Counted from the first letter of the stretch, positions 1 to 9,350 are shown. The stretch: DNA of 44,205 nucleotides from Bacillota bacterium (GCA_009711765.1 VEND01000129.1:1-44205), one strand, 5' to 3'. Translations and numbers: made by a program. Notes: generated by a model not told the origin, from the sequence alone.

Positions 1-125
1 TTTTATAAGTTTATCTTCACAGTATGAAAAATTTAGATTGTCTTAATGAACCGCCGTATACCGAACGGTACGTATGGTGGTGTGAGAGGTCGGTAGATAA
101 AATAATTATCTACCTCCTACTCGAT
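1..125 (+). mobile_element. 3' end of a group II intron (domains V and VI)
   Basis: The segment at about 48-91 (GAACCGCCGTATACCG, then GGTACGTATGGTGG and TGTGAGAGG) has the sequence and fold of a bacterial group II intron domain V. It is followed by a domain VI hairpin: a 9-bp stem pairs 92-100 with 106-114, then a CTACTCGAT 3' end. The intron/exon boundary is best placed after base 125, because the downstream sequence reads without interruption as a CgeB-like protein from about base 126. The rest of the intron, including any reverse transcriptase, is to the left of the window. Bases 1-47 are presumably the tail of domain IV. Confidence 0.85.
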
Positions 126-1548
126 TTGGAACATTGAAGACCCTTATCATTTTAATGAATTTATACCATTAGCAATATATTTTGATTATATTTTTACAAC
201 AGATTCAGCATCTATTAAAAAGTACAAAAAAATACTAAAACATAATCACATTTATACCTTACCTTTTGCTGCCCAGCCTAAGATTCATAATCCTATCAAT
301 AAAGGAGAAGAAAAAAAAGGAGATATAGCTTTTGCTGGTTCTTGGTATAGCAGTGGTCATGATGCACGAAAAAAAGATATGGAGAGAATATTAACTCCAG
401 CACTAGATTATGATTTAACTATCTATGATAGGATGTACAATGCTAAAAACAATAAATTTCATATATACCCTAAGAAGTACCAACCATATATAGTAGGAGG
501 TCTTGATTATCATGAAATGAATAAAGCTTATAAAAAATATAAAGTGTTTTTAAATGTTAATACGGTTCAAAAAAGTCCAACAATGTTTGCATGTAGAGTT
601 TTTGAACTTTTGGCAAGTGGTACAAATGTTGTAAGCGGATACGCTGTTGGAATTGAGAAGTTTTTTAAAAATATAGTTAAATTATCAAAGTCTAAAGAAG
701 AAACTAAAGAACATATTGATAAACTGTTAGTTAATGAAGAACTAAGAGATAGACTATCCTTACTTGGACAGAGAGAAGTTTTTTTAAAACACACTTACAA
801 GCAAAGATTAGAAACTATTTTAGATTCAATAGGGTATAAGTATTATAAAGAAAAGAAAAAAGGAGTATCAGTTATAAGTTGTACTAATAAAATAGATTCT
901 ATTAAAACCATATATAGTAATTTTAAGAGACAAAAATATAATAAAAAAGAACTTATTATTATAGCTAATAATAACAAAATTGATATTAAAGAATGGGAAA
1001 AGTTCACTGAATATGATGATTTTATTCACATTTATTCTATGGAGGAGAAGGCTACTTTAGGGGAGTGTCTTAATTTTGCTGTTAAAAAATCAAAATATGA
1101 AATTATATCAAAATTTGATGATGATGATTATTATGGAGAAAAGTATCTTACAGATTCGATAAATGCTTTTATATATACAGAGGCATCTATAGTAGGAAAA
1201 CGCTCTACTTATGTTTATTTTAAAGACAAAAGAATTTTAGCTATACGTGATGTTAGACGTGAAAATCAATATATAGACCTAGTTACAGGACCTACTTTAA
1301 CTTTTAAAAAAGAAATTTTTAAACATGTTAAGTTTTCAAAACTTAATATAGGAGAGGATACTAAATTTCAAAAAGATGCTAAAGCCTTAGGTTTTAAAAT
1401 TTATTCAATAGATAGATTCAATCATGTATATTTGAGAGAAAAAAATGGTAATAACCATACTTGGAAAGTGAAGGATGAAGATATATTAAAATATAGTGTA
1501 ATTGTTAATAAAAATATTGATGATTATAAAAGTATTGTATGCGTTTAG
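126..1548 (+). CDS. CgeB-like glycosyltransferase, 3' exon of an intron-interrupted gene (partial)
   Basis: The reading frame ending at 1548 is open back to the intron boundary. The first residues, WNIEDPYHF, followed by a TLPFAAQPK segment, are typical of the CgeB/DUF3880 glycosyltransferase family. An annotation starting at the ATG at 379 would lose about 84 residues. A glycosyl-transferase group 1-like domain (RVFELLASG motif) occupies the first half. The second half (from about 860) resembles a GT2-like domain with a DDDDYY acidic motif, the usual place of the metal/nucleotide-binding DxD. In Bacillus subtilis CgeB acts late in spore-coat maturation, so a spore-surface glycan role is plausible but inferred. 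The 5' exon is not in the window. The gene can give full-length protein only if the intron splices. The next gene starts 26 bases downstream. Confidence 0.8.
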
Positions 1549-1574
1549 AAATATTAAAAGAAAGAGTGATTTTT

Positions 1575-3425
1575 ATGAAAAAAGCTTTACTACGTTTAGA
1601 AGACGTTGGTCCTGGGGGATTATATAGTTCACTTGAAAATTTAGAAAAGCTAAAAATTATTGCTGATTATCTTCATTCAGAAAATATATATTTTCAAGCT
1701 TCAATAATACCTCGTTATATTGATTCTGAAATAGGCTATGATAAATCTATTGCTGATACAGACGATCCATATATTCAAGTGTTTAATGAAACAATAGAAT
1801 ATTTAAGTAATGTAAGTGGAGATTCATTAGGTATGCACGGATATACCCATCAATATTCTAGGTCAATAAGTGGTAATGGTTTTGAGTTTTCATATCCTAA
1901 TTGTATTGATAATTGTCCGCCTGATGATTCTAAAAAAGCTTGCGAAGATAGAAGTGCATTTTCTACTTCCTATGCTTCAAGTCGTATGAGACAGGGATAT
2001 GTATCATTTGATGAATCTGGTTTAAAGCTAGGTTGGGGATATTCCATTCCCCATTATATTATATCTGAAAATCAACAATGTATTTTAGAATCTTGGTCTG
2101 GCATTTTCTTTCAACCATATCCAGAAACCCCTTTTAAAAAAAATATGTCTATTCTTGATAAGGATAGTCCATTCTATAGAGGGGTTATATATGTACCCAC
2201 ACCATTAGGCTATGTGGAAGGAGGAAAAGAAGAAGAATCCGTTAATAGAATATGTAATGAAGTAAAAACTTATTCAGAAAATGATTTAGCCTCTTTTTTC
2301 TATCATCCTTATTTAGAGTTTCCCTTTATAGAAATAACAGAAGAAGGTGTTATATATGATGATAATTCTTATTTAAAACGTATTATCAGATGCATAAAAG
2401 AAGAGGGATTCACTTTTGTTCCACTAATAAGTTTAGTAAATTTTATCCCTTCTGTAAGAGCTACTAACCTTTTCGAAGGAGACTTATATAAATTCTATGT
2501 AGCTAAGTTAGATAATGTAGATGTTTTTTATGTATGGAATCCAAGTGTTGGATATTGGTATCGTATTAAGAGTGAAATTGATAAATTTCCTAGTAGACAA
2601 CCAGATGCTATACATTATCCTGTGCTTTTATTATCTGACTGGGCACAAGGAGATTATTGGACTCCACTAGTAGGAGATTTTAATGGTGATGGTGAGGATG
2701 ATGTAGCTGTATGGGATTCATATAATGGAGATTGGCAAGTTGCTATTCATAAAAGCTCATTATTAACACCTTCAATAGGAAGAGGGGATTATAGTTGGTT
2801 AAAGCCTTGGGCTGTTGGAGATTACTGGATTCCTTTGGTAGGAGATTTTAATGGTGATGGTAAAGATGATATTGTTGTATGGAATCCCTACTCAGGAGAC
2901 TGGCAAGTAGCACTAAGTGATGGTACAAAATTTATTCCTAGTCCTGGATTAGGTGATTATAACTGGTTGACATCCTGGGGAGAAGGAACTTATTGGACTC
3001 CATTAGTAGGAGATTTTAATGGTGATGGTAAAGATGATATTTTAATTTGGGATGCTTTAAGTGGTAATTGGAGAGTAGCTTTAAGTGATGGTACAAAGTT
3101 TGTTCCAGATCCAATAAATAATACTAATAGTTGGCTTAGACCTTGGGCAGTTGGAACTTATTGGACTCCACTAGTAGGAGACTTTAATGGTGATGGTAAG
3201 GATGATATTTTAGTTGTAATAAAAGATACTGGAGAATGGCAAATTGCTCTAAGTGATGGAGAAAAGTTTATACCAAATAGTAATATTTTCAAGCCTTGGG
3301 CAGCAGATTCAGATATGCAGCCATTTGTAGGAGATTTTGATGGAGATGGAAAAGCTGGTATTGTTGCAAGACATCCATTTTTAAGAAATGGAACTGTAGA
3401 TGGAGCTGCATCTGTTGTTAAATAA
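1575..3425 (+). CDS. DUF2334 polysaccharide deacetylase-like protein with C-terminal FG-GAP/VCBS repeats
   Basis: The protein is 616 residues. An ATG at 1575 is preferred to an in-frame codon at 1539 because 1539 overlaps the previous gene, while 1575 has a GAAAGAG-type ribosome site. The N-terminal ~290 residues resemble DUF2334/NodB-like carbohydrate esterases (LRLEDVGPGG near the start, LGMHGYTHQ as the likely metal/catalytic motif). The C-terminal part holds five repeats with VGDFNGDGKDD-type calcium-loop motifs. The first four are about 168 bases apart (near 2670, 2838, 3006 and 3174); the fifth is near 3330. This is the FG-GAP/VCBS pattern of a beta-propeller. No signal peptide is visible, so a mother-cell or non-classical location is possible. 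It probably trims or binds the polysaccharide made by the neighbouring genes; the substrate is unknown. Confidence 0.75.
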   Translation: MKKALLRLEDVGPGGLYSSLENLEKLKIIADYLHSENIYFQASIIPRYIDSEIGYDKSIADTDDPYIQVFNETIEYLSNVSGDSLGMHGYTHQYSRSISGNGFEFSYPNCIDNCPPDDSKKACEDRSAFSTSYASSRMRQGYVSFDESGLKLGWGYSIPHYIISENQQCILESWSGIFFQPYPETPFKKNMSILDKDSPFYRGVIYVPTPLGYVEGGKEEESVNRICNEVKTYSENDLASFFYHPYLEFPFIEITEEGVIYDDNSYLKRIIRCIKEEGFTFVPLISLVNFIPSVRATNLFEGDLYKFYVAKLDNVDVFYVWNPSVGYWYRIKSEIDKFPSRQPDAIHYPVLLLSDWAQGDYWTPLVGDFNGDGEDDVAVWDSYNGDWQVAIHKSSLLTPSIGRGDYSWLKPWAVGDYWIPLVGDFNGDGKDDIVVWNPYSGDWQVALSDGTKFIPSPGLGDYNWLTSWGEGTYWTPLVGDFNGDGKDDILIWDALSGNWRVALSDGTKFVPDPINNTNSWLRPWAVGTYWTPLVGDFNGDGKDDILVVIKDTGEWQIALSDGEKFIPNSNIFKPWAADSDMQPFVGDFDGDGKAGIVARHPFLRNGTVDGAASVVK

Positions 3426-3429
3426 TTTT

Positions 3430-3470
3430 AAAAAGCAATCATATCATGCTAATGGATATGATTGCTTTTT
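3430..3470. terminator. Bidirectional intrinsic terminator
   Basis: A 16-bp perfect stem (3430-3445 with 3455-3470) has a 9-nt loop and ends in a T-run on the plus strand and, from the other side, on the minus strand. It separates the rightward deacetylase-like gene from the leftward GT2-like gene. Confidence 0.8.
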
Positions 3471-3539
3471 ATCATAGTACATTTGATTTTATAAAAAAAT
3501 TGAGATTGATTTATCATTTAAAAGCATATAATATTTCTA

Positions 3540-4388
3540 TCATACTCCTGTGTAGTCATCTGTTTTAGCTATAACTATACAATCTTTTAGTAAATCATCT
3601 TCTTCCATAACGCAAGCATAACCATTTCTGTCATTTGAATAAATTTTTATACTTGTATTACTTTTATTCAGTTCTAGTGATGTTAAACTATTTTTAATAA
3701 GGTTATCATATATATTTTTCTTAAATAATATGGTTGGTCCATTTAAATATTTAGTGTAACTATTTTCTACACCGAATTTTTTAATCGCTAATATTTTTCT
3801 ATTTTTAAAGTAAATATAGTATTTAGTTTTTTCAACTATATCTGCATCTGTATTTTTAAAGACATTTACAGAGTTTATCAAATAATCTGAAGCATAAAAA
3901 TCCTTATCATCAAATCTAGCAATAGTATCATATTTAGCTTGTTTTAAACCTAAATTAAAACGGTATAAAAGATTCTTTTCTTTGGGAACCTGAAATATTT
4001 TAACATTTTCACTGGAATTTGCTCTTTCCTTCCATACATCAGTTTTGATATTTTTATTTATTATTAAAATTAATTCTTTACTTTTATAACTTTGTCTTTC
4101 ATAATTTTTGAAAATATTATTAATATATTTCTGTCTATTTACTAAAGTAATAATTGAAACACCTAAAGGTAGTTCTGTATCATTTTGTTTAGGTTCTCTT
4201 ACAATATTAGAGTTATATTTTCTTTTTATGTTTTTTTTAGCTATGTTCTTTTTAATTAATTTATCTAAAGATTTATTAACAGGATTATTGATGGGGTTAA
4301 AAATTTCACTCTTTTTATTTCTCTTGTATTTGATGGTAATAGTTTTTGACTTATTAATTGAAATCTTCACCTCATTAGATCCAACCAT
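3540..4388 (-). CDS. GT2-like glycosyltransferase-related protein, paralogue of the C-terminal domain of the first gene
   Basis: The protein is 282 residues. The first ~90 residues are basic and low in complexity. From PLGVSIITLVNRQ onwards it aligns by eye with the C-terminal half of the intron-interrupted gene: FDDKDFYASDYL against FDDDDYYGEKYL, YIYFKNRKILAI against YVYFKDKRILAI, and NGPTILFKKNIY against TGPTLTFKKEIF. The third acidic residue of the DDDD motif is Lys here, so catalytic competence is uncertain. It may be a divergent transferase or a non-catalytic glycan-binding copy. An AGGAGG lies 12 bases before the ATG, a rather long spacing. It sits 50 bases after the acyltransferase gene and probably shares its transcript. 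Confidence 0.65.
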   Translation of the reverse strand: MVGSNEVKISINKSKTITIKYKRNKKSEIFNPINNPVNKSLDKLIKKNIAKKNIKRKYNSNIVREPKQNDTELPLGVSIITLVNRQKYINNIFKNYERQSYKSKELILIINKNIKTDVWKERANSSENVKIFQVPKEKNLLYRFNLGLKQAKYDTIARFDDKDFYASDYLINSVNVFKNTDADIVEKTKYYIYFKNRKILAIKKFGVENSYTKYLNGPTILFKKNIYDNLIKNSLTSLELNKSNTSIKIYSNDRNGYACVMEEDDLLKDCIVIAKTDDYTGV

Positions 4389-4438
4389 AAAGTTTTAAAA
4401 CCTCCTAATAAAATATTACTCTCTAAAGTAAACTGAAA

Positions 4439-5341
4439 CTATCTTATTGTTTTGATAAACTCTATAAACTTCTTGTGCTCAATAGCAAAATTACCTGTTA
4501 CAGTCTGGTTATCCATTACATCCTTTGTAACAACTGAACCTATTGAAATTCTTGCATCATTTCCTATACTTATTCCATTAGAAACACTTGCTGAAGCTCC
4601 AATCCAAACACCATCTTTAATTCTCACACGTCCTGCTATTAGAGAGCTTGCAACTATCATACATCTTTTTCCCATTTTCACATCATGTGCGATATGCACT
4701 AAATTATCAACTTTTGTATATTGACCAATTTCAGTATTTCCTTTAAAAACCCCCTTATCTATACAAGTGTTTGATTGAATTTCAACGTTGTCATGTATTT
4801 TGACTCCTCCCGCACTAAATACTGGAATAACTTCATCTGAAGTTCTTACAAATTGAAAACCTTCGCTCCCAATTACTGTCCCCGCTCTAATTACTACATT
4901 TTCACCAATTTCTACGTTATTAAGAATAGTTACATTAGCTTCTATTATTGTTTTTTTACCAATTGTGATATTACTTTCACCTATATTAGCTGAAGGATGT
5001 ATTTTAGCACTTTTAGCTATTTTATTAGCTTTCTTTTCTCCGTAGAATCTTGTATTTTTAAATAAATAATTATGAAACTCAAAAAATAATTTTTTTGGAT
5101 TAGCAGTTACACATATTCCAATATCTTTTTTATTATTTATTATTTTAGCAATATCCTTTACACATATCACACATGCAATATTACTATTAACTTCAAATTC
5201 ATGCAAGTATTTCAAATCGTTTAAAAAAACTAACACCCTTTCATCAATATATTTATTGGATGTTAATCCAAGAGTATCAAAATAATCGTCTTTTATAATT
5301 TGGACTCCATCTGAGATATTACTTATTGAAGACAATAACAT
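4439..5341 (-). CDS. LpxD-like hexapeptide-repeat N-acyltransferase
   Basis: The protein is 300 residues. The first ~100 residues resemble the uridine-binding N-domain of LpxD (LVFLNDLKYL region). They are followed by a left-handed beta-helix of hexapeptide repeats (IGESNITIGKKTIIEANVTI and onwards) and the segment VDNLVHIAHDV, which carries the LpxD catalytic His. The start is supported by a GAGGGG ribosome site. In Gram-negative bacteria LpxD acylates UDP-3-O-acyl-glucosamine for lipid A. This host appears Gram-positive, so the enzyme more likely N-acylates an amino sugar made by the dehydrogenase and DegT genes nearby. The acyl donor and chain length cannot be told from sequence. Confidence 0.75.
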   Translation of the reverse strand: MLLSSISNISDGVQIIKDDYFDTLGLTSNKYIDERVLVFLNDLKYLHEFEVNSNIACVICVKDIAKIINNKKDIGICVTANPKKLFFEFHNYLFKNTRFYGEKKANKIAKSAKIHPSANIGESNITIGKKTIIEANVTILNNVEIGENVVIRAGTVIGSEGFQFVRTSDEVIPVFSAGGVKIHDNVEIQSNTCIDKGVFKGNTEIGQYTKVDNLVHIAHDVKMGKRCMIVASSLIAGRVRIKDGVWIGASASVSNGISIGNDARISIGSVVTKDVMDNQTVTGNFAIEHKKFIEFIKTIR

Positions 5342-5802
5342 TTTATCCCCTCACTTAAAAATTTGTGACCTTAAACTTTTATATTTAACATATTTCATTT
5401 TGAAGATATACATTTTTCTTTTCTACGTAGAAAAAAATTATTTTTAATACCTTTCTATTCTTAAACCCTTAATTTATTATATGATATATAGAAATTTTAG
5501 TTCATTTGAGATTAATTACAATGTTCTAATAAATAATAAAAATATTATTGTAACTAATCTAAAAAAAGGATAATATTTTTAAAATTTCTACTAAATTTTT
5601 CTTAGTTTAAAATTACATTTTTTATTTATTATATTATGTTAATTCTCTCACCAATAAATACATGCTACTTCTAGTAACTATATTCTTGTATTATCATATA
5701 TTAAACTAACAATAGATAGTTTAGTATTAGTTTTAAACATATAATTTCAAATCATATAACTATATGTATAAAAACGTATACATTTATGAAAGGAGAGTCT
5801 TC
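5342..5802. promoter_or_regulatory. Divergent intergenic region with palindromes and a SigK-like promoter match
   Basis: This 461-base, very AT-rich gap separates the leftward acyltransferase from the rightward sugar block. It contains a perfect 16-bp palindrome at 5419-5434 (TTTTCTACGTAGAAAA). It also holds a 13-bp inverted repeat with one mismatch (5510-5522 with 5547-5559). An AC at 5677-5678, 16 bases before CATATATTA (5695-5703), fits the SigK -35/-10 pattern. No gene or RNA is recognisable. Chance matches are likely in DNA this rich in A and T, so the promoter is tentative. Confidence 0.35.
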
Positions 5803-6807
5803 ATGAATAAATTAAAAATATTAATACTCATTAGGAACTTTGGAAATAATTTGCCTAAACATAAGCATTTATTTGATTCTGTTACTGCTATAGAAGATTA
5901 TGCAGACGTCGAGTATTGGTATAATGATGGCAATATATTTGATATATTGGATAAAATAAGTTTTAAACCCGATTTTATATATCATTATGACATGTCTTGG
6001 GGGTATGCTGTTGCACCGGAGATAACAGGTTTGGATAAAGTAAGCATACCAAAAGGATGTCTTGTGGGTGATGTACATTATTTACCACAGAAGAGAATAG
6101 AATATATCGAAAAGAACAACATTAACATAATATTTTCATTGAGTAAATATCCTTTCTTGAAAGTTTTTCCACAATATGAAAGTAAATTCAGATGGTTACC
6201 ACATTCAATCAATGAGAATTATATCAAGGATTGGAAATTAGATAAAACAATTGATTTTTTGTTAATGGGACAATTATATTATGAAGACGAGAAGAATCCT
6301 CCAAAACAATTACCTCCAAAGGGGCGCTATAAATTTAGAGATACAGTTTTAGAGAGAATGAAACATGAAAAAGGATTTACTTTTCACCCACATCCAGGAC
6401 ATCGAGCAAAACCTTCAGAAAATCTTATTATAAATGAAAAATATGGATGTGAACTAAATAAATCTAAGATTTTTTTTACTTGTGGTAGTATTCTTAAAGG
6501 GCCTGTAAAAAAATTTTTCGAAGCTCCAGGATGCAAAACATTACTATTAGCAGAACCTAATAAAGATATTCTAGAGCTAGGTTTTAAAGATGGCATTAAT
6601 TTTGTAGCCTGTGATGAAACTGATTTTTATGATAAAGCTATGTATTATATTAGAAATGATAAAGAAAGAAAACGTATTACTAATAATGGTTACAAATTTA
6701 TACACACTTATCATACAGATAAAATAAGATCTCAACAATTTTTAAAATATATTAAAGATTACTTAGATAAAAATGAAGGGGGCTCTTGTAATGAAGGAGA
6801 AAATTAG
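5803..6807 (+). CDS. CgeB-like glycosyltransferase (copy A)
   Basis: The protein is 334 residues. The ATG at 5803 follows a GAAAGGAGAG ribosome site and is preferred to an upstream in-frame ATG at 5764, which has none. The C-terminal third carries the CgeB/glycosyl-transferase 1_2 pattern: FTCGSIL, KKFFEAPGCKTLLL, then a GFKDGINFV segment and an RNDKERKRITNNGY helix. A GFTFHPHPGH motif lies mid-protein. It is a close paralogue of the gene at 9415, roughly 60% identical by eye. It probably transfers a nucleotide sugar, possibly the one made by the three enzymes interleaved with it. Its stop overlaps the start of the next gene by 17 bases, indicating translational coupling. Confidence 0.75.
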   Translation: MNKLKILILIRNFGNNLPKHKHLFDSVTAIEDYADVEYWYNDGNIFDILDKISFKPDFIYHYDMSWGYAVAPEITGLDKVSIPKGCLVGDVHYLPQKRIEYIEKNNINIIFSLSKYPFLKVFPQYESKFRWLPHSINENYIKDWKLDKTIDFLLMGQLYYEDEKNPPKQLPPKGRYKFRDTVLERMKHEKGFTFHPHPGHRAKPSENLIINEKYGCELNKSKIFFTCGSILKGPVKKFFEAPGCKTLLLAEPNKDILELGFKDGINFVACDETDFYDKAMYYIRNDKERKRITNNGYKFIHTYHTDKIRSQQFLKYIKDYLDKNEGGSCNEGEN

Positions 6808-7795
6808 ATTTGCATTAATTGGCTGTGGAAGGATTTCTAAGAATCATTTTGAATCTATAAAAAATAATGAAGATTCTCAATTAGTTGCAGTTTGCGATGT
6901 TATAGAAGATAGAGCAAAAAAAGCTGGAGAAGAAAATGGTGTTCATTATTATACTTCATATAAAAAGATGTTAAAAAGAAATGATATAGATATAGTATCA
7001 ATATGTACTCCAAGTGGCTTGCATCCAATACATGGAATTATGGCAGCAGAAAAAGGTTATCACGTATTATCTGAAAAGCCAATGGCAACAAACCTTATAA
7101 TGGCAGATCGGTTAATAAAATCATGTGATAAAAACAATGTTAAATTATTTATAGTTTTACAAAATAGACTGAATAGTACATTACAACTTGTAAAGCAGGC
7201 TACTTCTAAAAATCTGTTTGGCAAGATTTATATGGTTACAGTAAATGTATTTTGGACTAGATTACAGGATTATTATGATCAAGCAGACTGGAGAGGTACG
7301 TGGAAGTTTGATGGAGGAGCTTTTATGAATCAAGCGACACATTATGTTGATATGATGTTATGGCTATTTGGCGATGTTAAAAAGGTATATGGAATAACTA
7401 AAACATTGTCTAGAAATATTGAGGGTGAAGATACAGGAAGTGCAATTATGGAGTTTGAAAATGGTGCTATTGGGAATATAAATGTTACTATGCTAACGTA
7501 TCCTCAAAATTATGAAGGTAGTTTAACTATATTAGGCGAAAAAGGAACTGTAAGGATTGGAGGAATAGCTTTAAATAAAATAAAAAAGTGGAAATTTGAA
7601 GAAAATGATAAGGATATTAACTTATCAGAAGATGTAAATTATGATCCTCCAAATGTATATGGCTATGGACATTTAGAATATTATAAGAATGTAATTAATG
7701 CTTTAAAAAATAAAACAAATCCAGAAATAGATGGTAAAGAAGGTAGAAAGTCCTTGGCCTTAATTGAAGAAATTTATAATCAGAAAATGATATAA
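6791..7795 (+). CDS. Gfo/Idh/MocA-family NAD(P)-dependent sugar dehydrogenase
   Basis: The protein is 334 residues. The ATG at 6791 has AAGGGGG 8 bases upstream inside the end of the previous gene; the ATG at 6773 lacks a site. A Rossmann fold starts at once (FALIGCGRISKNHF). The catalytic EKPMA motif is at about residue 92, and a GGAFMNQATHYVDM segment carries the family's active-site His. By context it is the likely C3-oxidising enzyme on a UDP-amino sugar (the role of WbpB/WlbA or GnnA), feeding the DegT aminotransferase at 10429. Sequence alone does not separate these from other Gfo/Idh/MocA oxidoreductases. Confidence 0.75.
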   Translation: MKEKIRFALIGCGRISKNHFESIKNNEDSQLVAVCDVIEDRAKKAGEENGVHYYTSYKKMLKRNDIDIVSICTPSGLHPIHGIMAAEKGYHVLSEKPMATNLIMADRLIKSCDKNNVKLFIVLQNRLNSTLQLVKQATSKNLFGKIYMVTVNVFWTRLQDYYDQADWRGTWKFDGGAFMNQATHYVDMMLWLFGDVKKVYGITKTLSRNIEGEDTGSAIMEFENGAIGNINVTMLTYPQNYEGSLTILGEKGTVRIGGIALNKIKKWKFEENDKDINLSEDVNYDPPNVYGYGHLEYYKNVINALKNKTNPEIDGKEGRKSLALIEEIYNQKMI

Positions 7796-7976
7796 AAGTC
7801 TATTATTTATTAACACATCTCAAATTATTCTCTTAGATATTTTATCACTTATATAATGATTTTAATATTATGAAGTATAGAATAATAATAAATTATGGCA
7901 TTTTAAGTTTTTATAGATAGTAGAGAAAATTTTATTGATTATAACAATTATTCCTATGTTAGGAGAGATGTGTGCT

Positions 7977-9278
7977 ATGAAACTTATAGAACGTATAAAA
8001 AATAAAGAAGTGTCAGTGGCAGTTATAGGTATGGGATATGTAGGATTACCTCTTATGTTAAGAATAGCTGAAAGTGGCTTTAAGGTTACTGGAATAGATT
8101 TAGATATTAATAAAGTAAATATGATAAATCAAGGAAATTCATATATAGAGTATATTAATGACGAAGATATAAAAAGCCTAGTAACTAATAATAGATTAGA
8201 TGTTAAAAATAATTATAATATCTTAGAAGAATATGATGTGATTATAATATGCGTTCCTACTCCAATTACAATTAATAATAAACCAGATTTAAGTTACGTT
8301 AAGCAAGCTATAGAAACTATTACTAATCATTTAAGAAGTAATCATCTAATAGTACTTGAAAGTACTACCTTCCCTGGTACCACTGATGAAATAATATTAC
8401 CTATTTTAAGTCAAACTGAATTTAAAGTAGGTAAAGACTTTTTTCTAGGCTTTTCCCCTGAAAGAGTTGACCCTGGAAATATAAAATATGAAATAAAGAA
8501 TACCTCAAAATTAGTAAGTGGAATTACTGAAAAGTGTACTAATTTAATATACACCTTTTATAGTCAATTTATTGATGATGTATATAAAACTTCAAACACA
8601 AAAATAGCAGAGATGTCTAAATTATTAGAAAATACCTTTAGAAACGTAAATATCGCTTTAGTAAATCAATTATCTCTTTTTTGCAATGTAGTAGGTATAG
8701 ATGTATGGGAAGTTATTGAAGCAGCTTCTACAAAATCTTTTGGATATATGCCATTTTATCCAGGTCCTGGTATTGGTGGTCACTGCATTCCCATTGATCC
8801 TTTATATTTAACATGGAAAGCAAATGAGTATGATTTTTTATTTTCACTCGTTGAAATTTCAAATTATATCAATAATAATATGCCAAATATTGTTATTAAT
8901 AGATTGAAAGATATTTTAAATAATTTTGGGAAAGCACTATCGGGGGCTAAAATTATGCTGCTTGGTATGTCATATAAAAAAAATATTTCTGATATTAGAG
9001 AATCTCCTGGATTAAAAATTTTCAAACAACTTCAAAAAAATGGAGCTTCTGTGATGTATAATGATCCCTTTGTGGATGAAATAGATATAGATAATAAAAA
9101 GCATATTTCTCAAAACCTCAATGAAAATATCTTAAATGATTGTGACTGTACTGTAATACTAACATCCCATAGCAGTTATGATTATAAGTGGATTTTAAAA
9201 AACTCAACAGCAGTATTTGACACGAGAAATGCGACTAAAGATATAAAACAATATAGAGAAAAGATTGTTAAACTTTAA
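7977..9278 (+). CDS. UDP-N-acetylhexosamine 6-dehydrogenase (WbpA-type nucleotide-sugar dehydrogenase)
   Basis: The protein is 433 residues. The ATG at 7977 lies 9 bases after AGGAGAG; earlier in-frame ATGs (7935, 7968) have no usable site. Family marks are the NAD site VIGMGYVGLPL, ESTTFPGTT, FSPERVDPGN, KLLENTFRNVNIAL, and the catalytic Cys in YPGPGIGGHCIPIDPLYL. The last is the form typical of UDP-GlcNAc/GalNAc dehydrogenases rather than UDP-glucose dehydrogenases. A GMSYKKNISDIRESPG segment opens the C-terminal domain. It would oxidise C6 twice to give a UDP-HexNAc uronate. A 181-base gap precedes it, so it may have its own promoter. Confidence 0.85.
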   Translation: MKLIERIKNKEVSVAVIGMGYVGLPLMLRIAESGFKVTGIDLDINKVNMINQGNSYIEYINDEDIKSLVTNNRLDVKNNYNILEEYDVIIICVPTPITINNKPDLSYVKQAIETITNHLRSNHLIVLESTTFPGTTDEIILPILSQTEFKVGKDFFLGFSPERVDPGNIKYEIKNTSKLVSGITEKCTNLIYTFYSQFIDDVYKTSNTKIAEMSKLLENTFRNVNIALVNQLSLFCNVVGIDVWEVIEAASTKSFGYMPFYPGPGIGGHCIPIDPLYLTWKANEYDFLFSLVEISNYINNNMPNIVINRLKDILNNFGKALSGAKIMLLGMSYKKNISDIRESPGLKIFKQLQKNGASVMYNDPFVDEIDIDNKKHISQNLNENILNDCDCTVILTSHSSYDYKWILKNSTAVFDTRNATKDIKQYREKIVKL

Positions 9279-9291
9279 GTATCCAAATTTT

Positions 9292-9350
9292 AATTAGTTA
9301 CAAATAAAGGTATCCCATTAATTTGGAGATACCTTTATTTGTAACTAATT
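9292..9350 (+). terminator. Long stem-loop after the nucleotide-sugar dehydrogenase gene
   Basis: A perfect 23-bp stem (9292-9314 with 9328-9350) with a 13-nt loop lies 13 bases after the stop codon. Only a short, broken T-run follows on the plus strand. It may be a terminator, an attenuator or an mRNA-stabilising hairpin before the next glycosyltransferase gene. Confidence 0.6.

Noticed and set aside
2630-3400. Near-identical DNA repeats every ~168 bases, considered as a CRISPR or tandem non-coding repeat
   Set aside because: The repeats stay in one reading frame and encode the propeller motif, so they are coding repeats.
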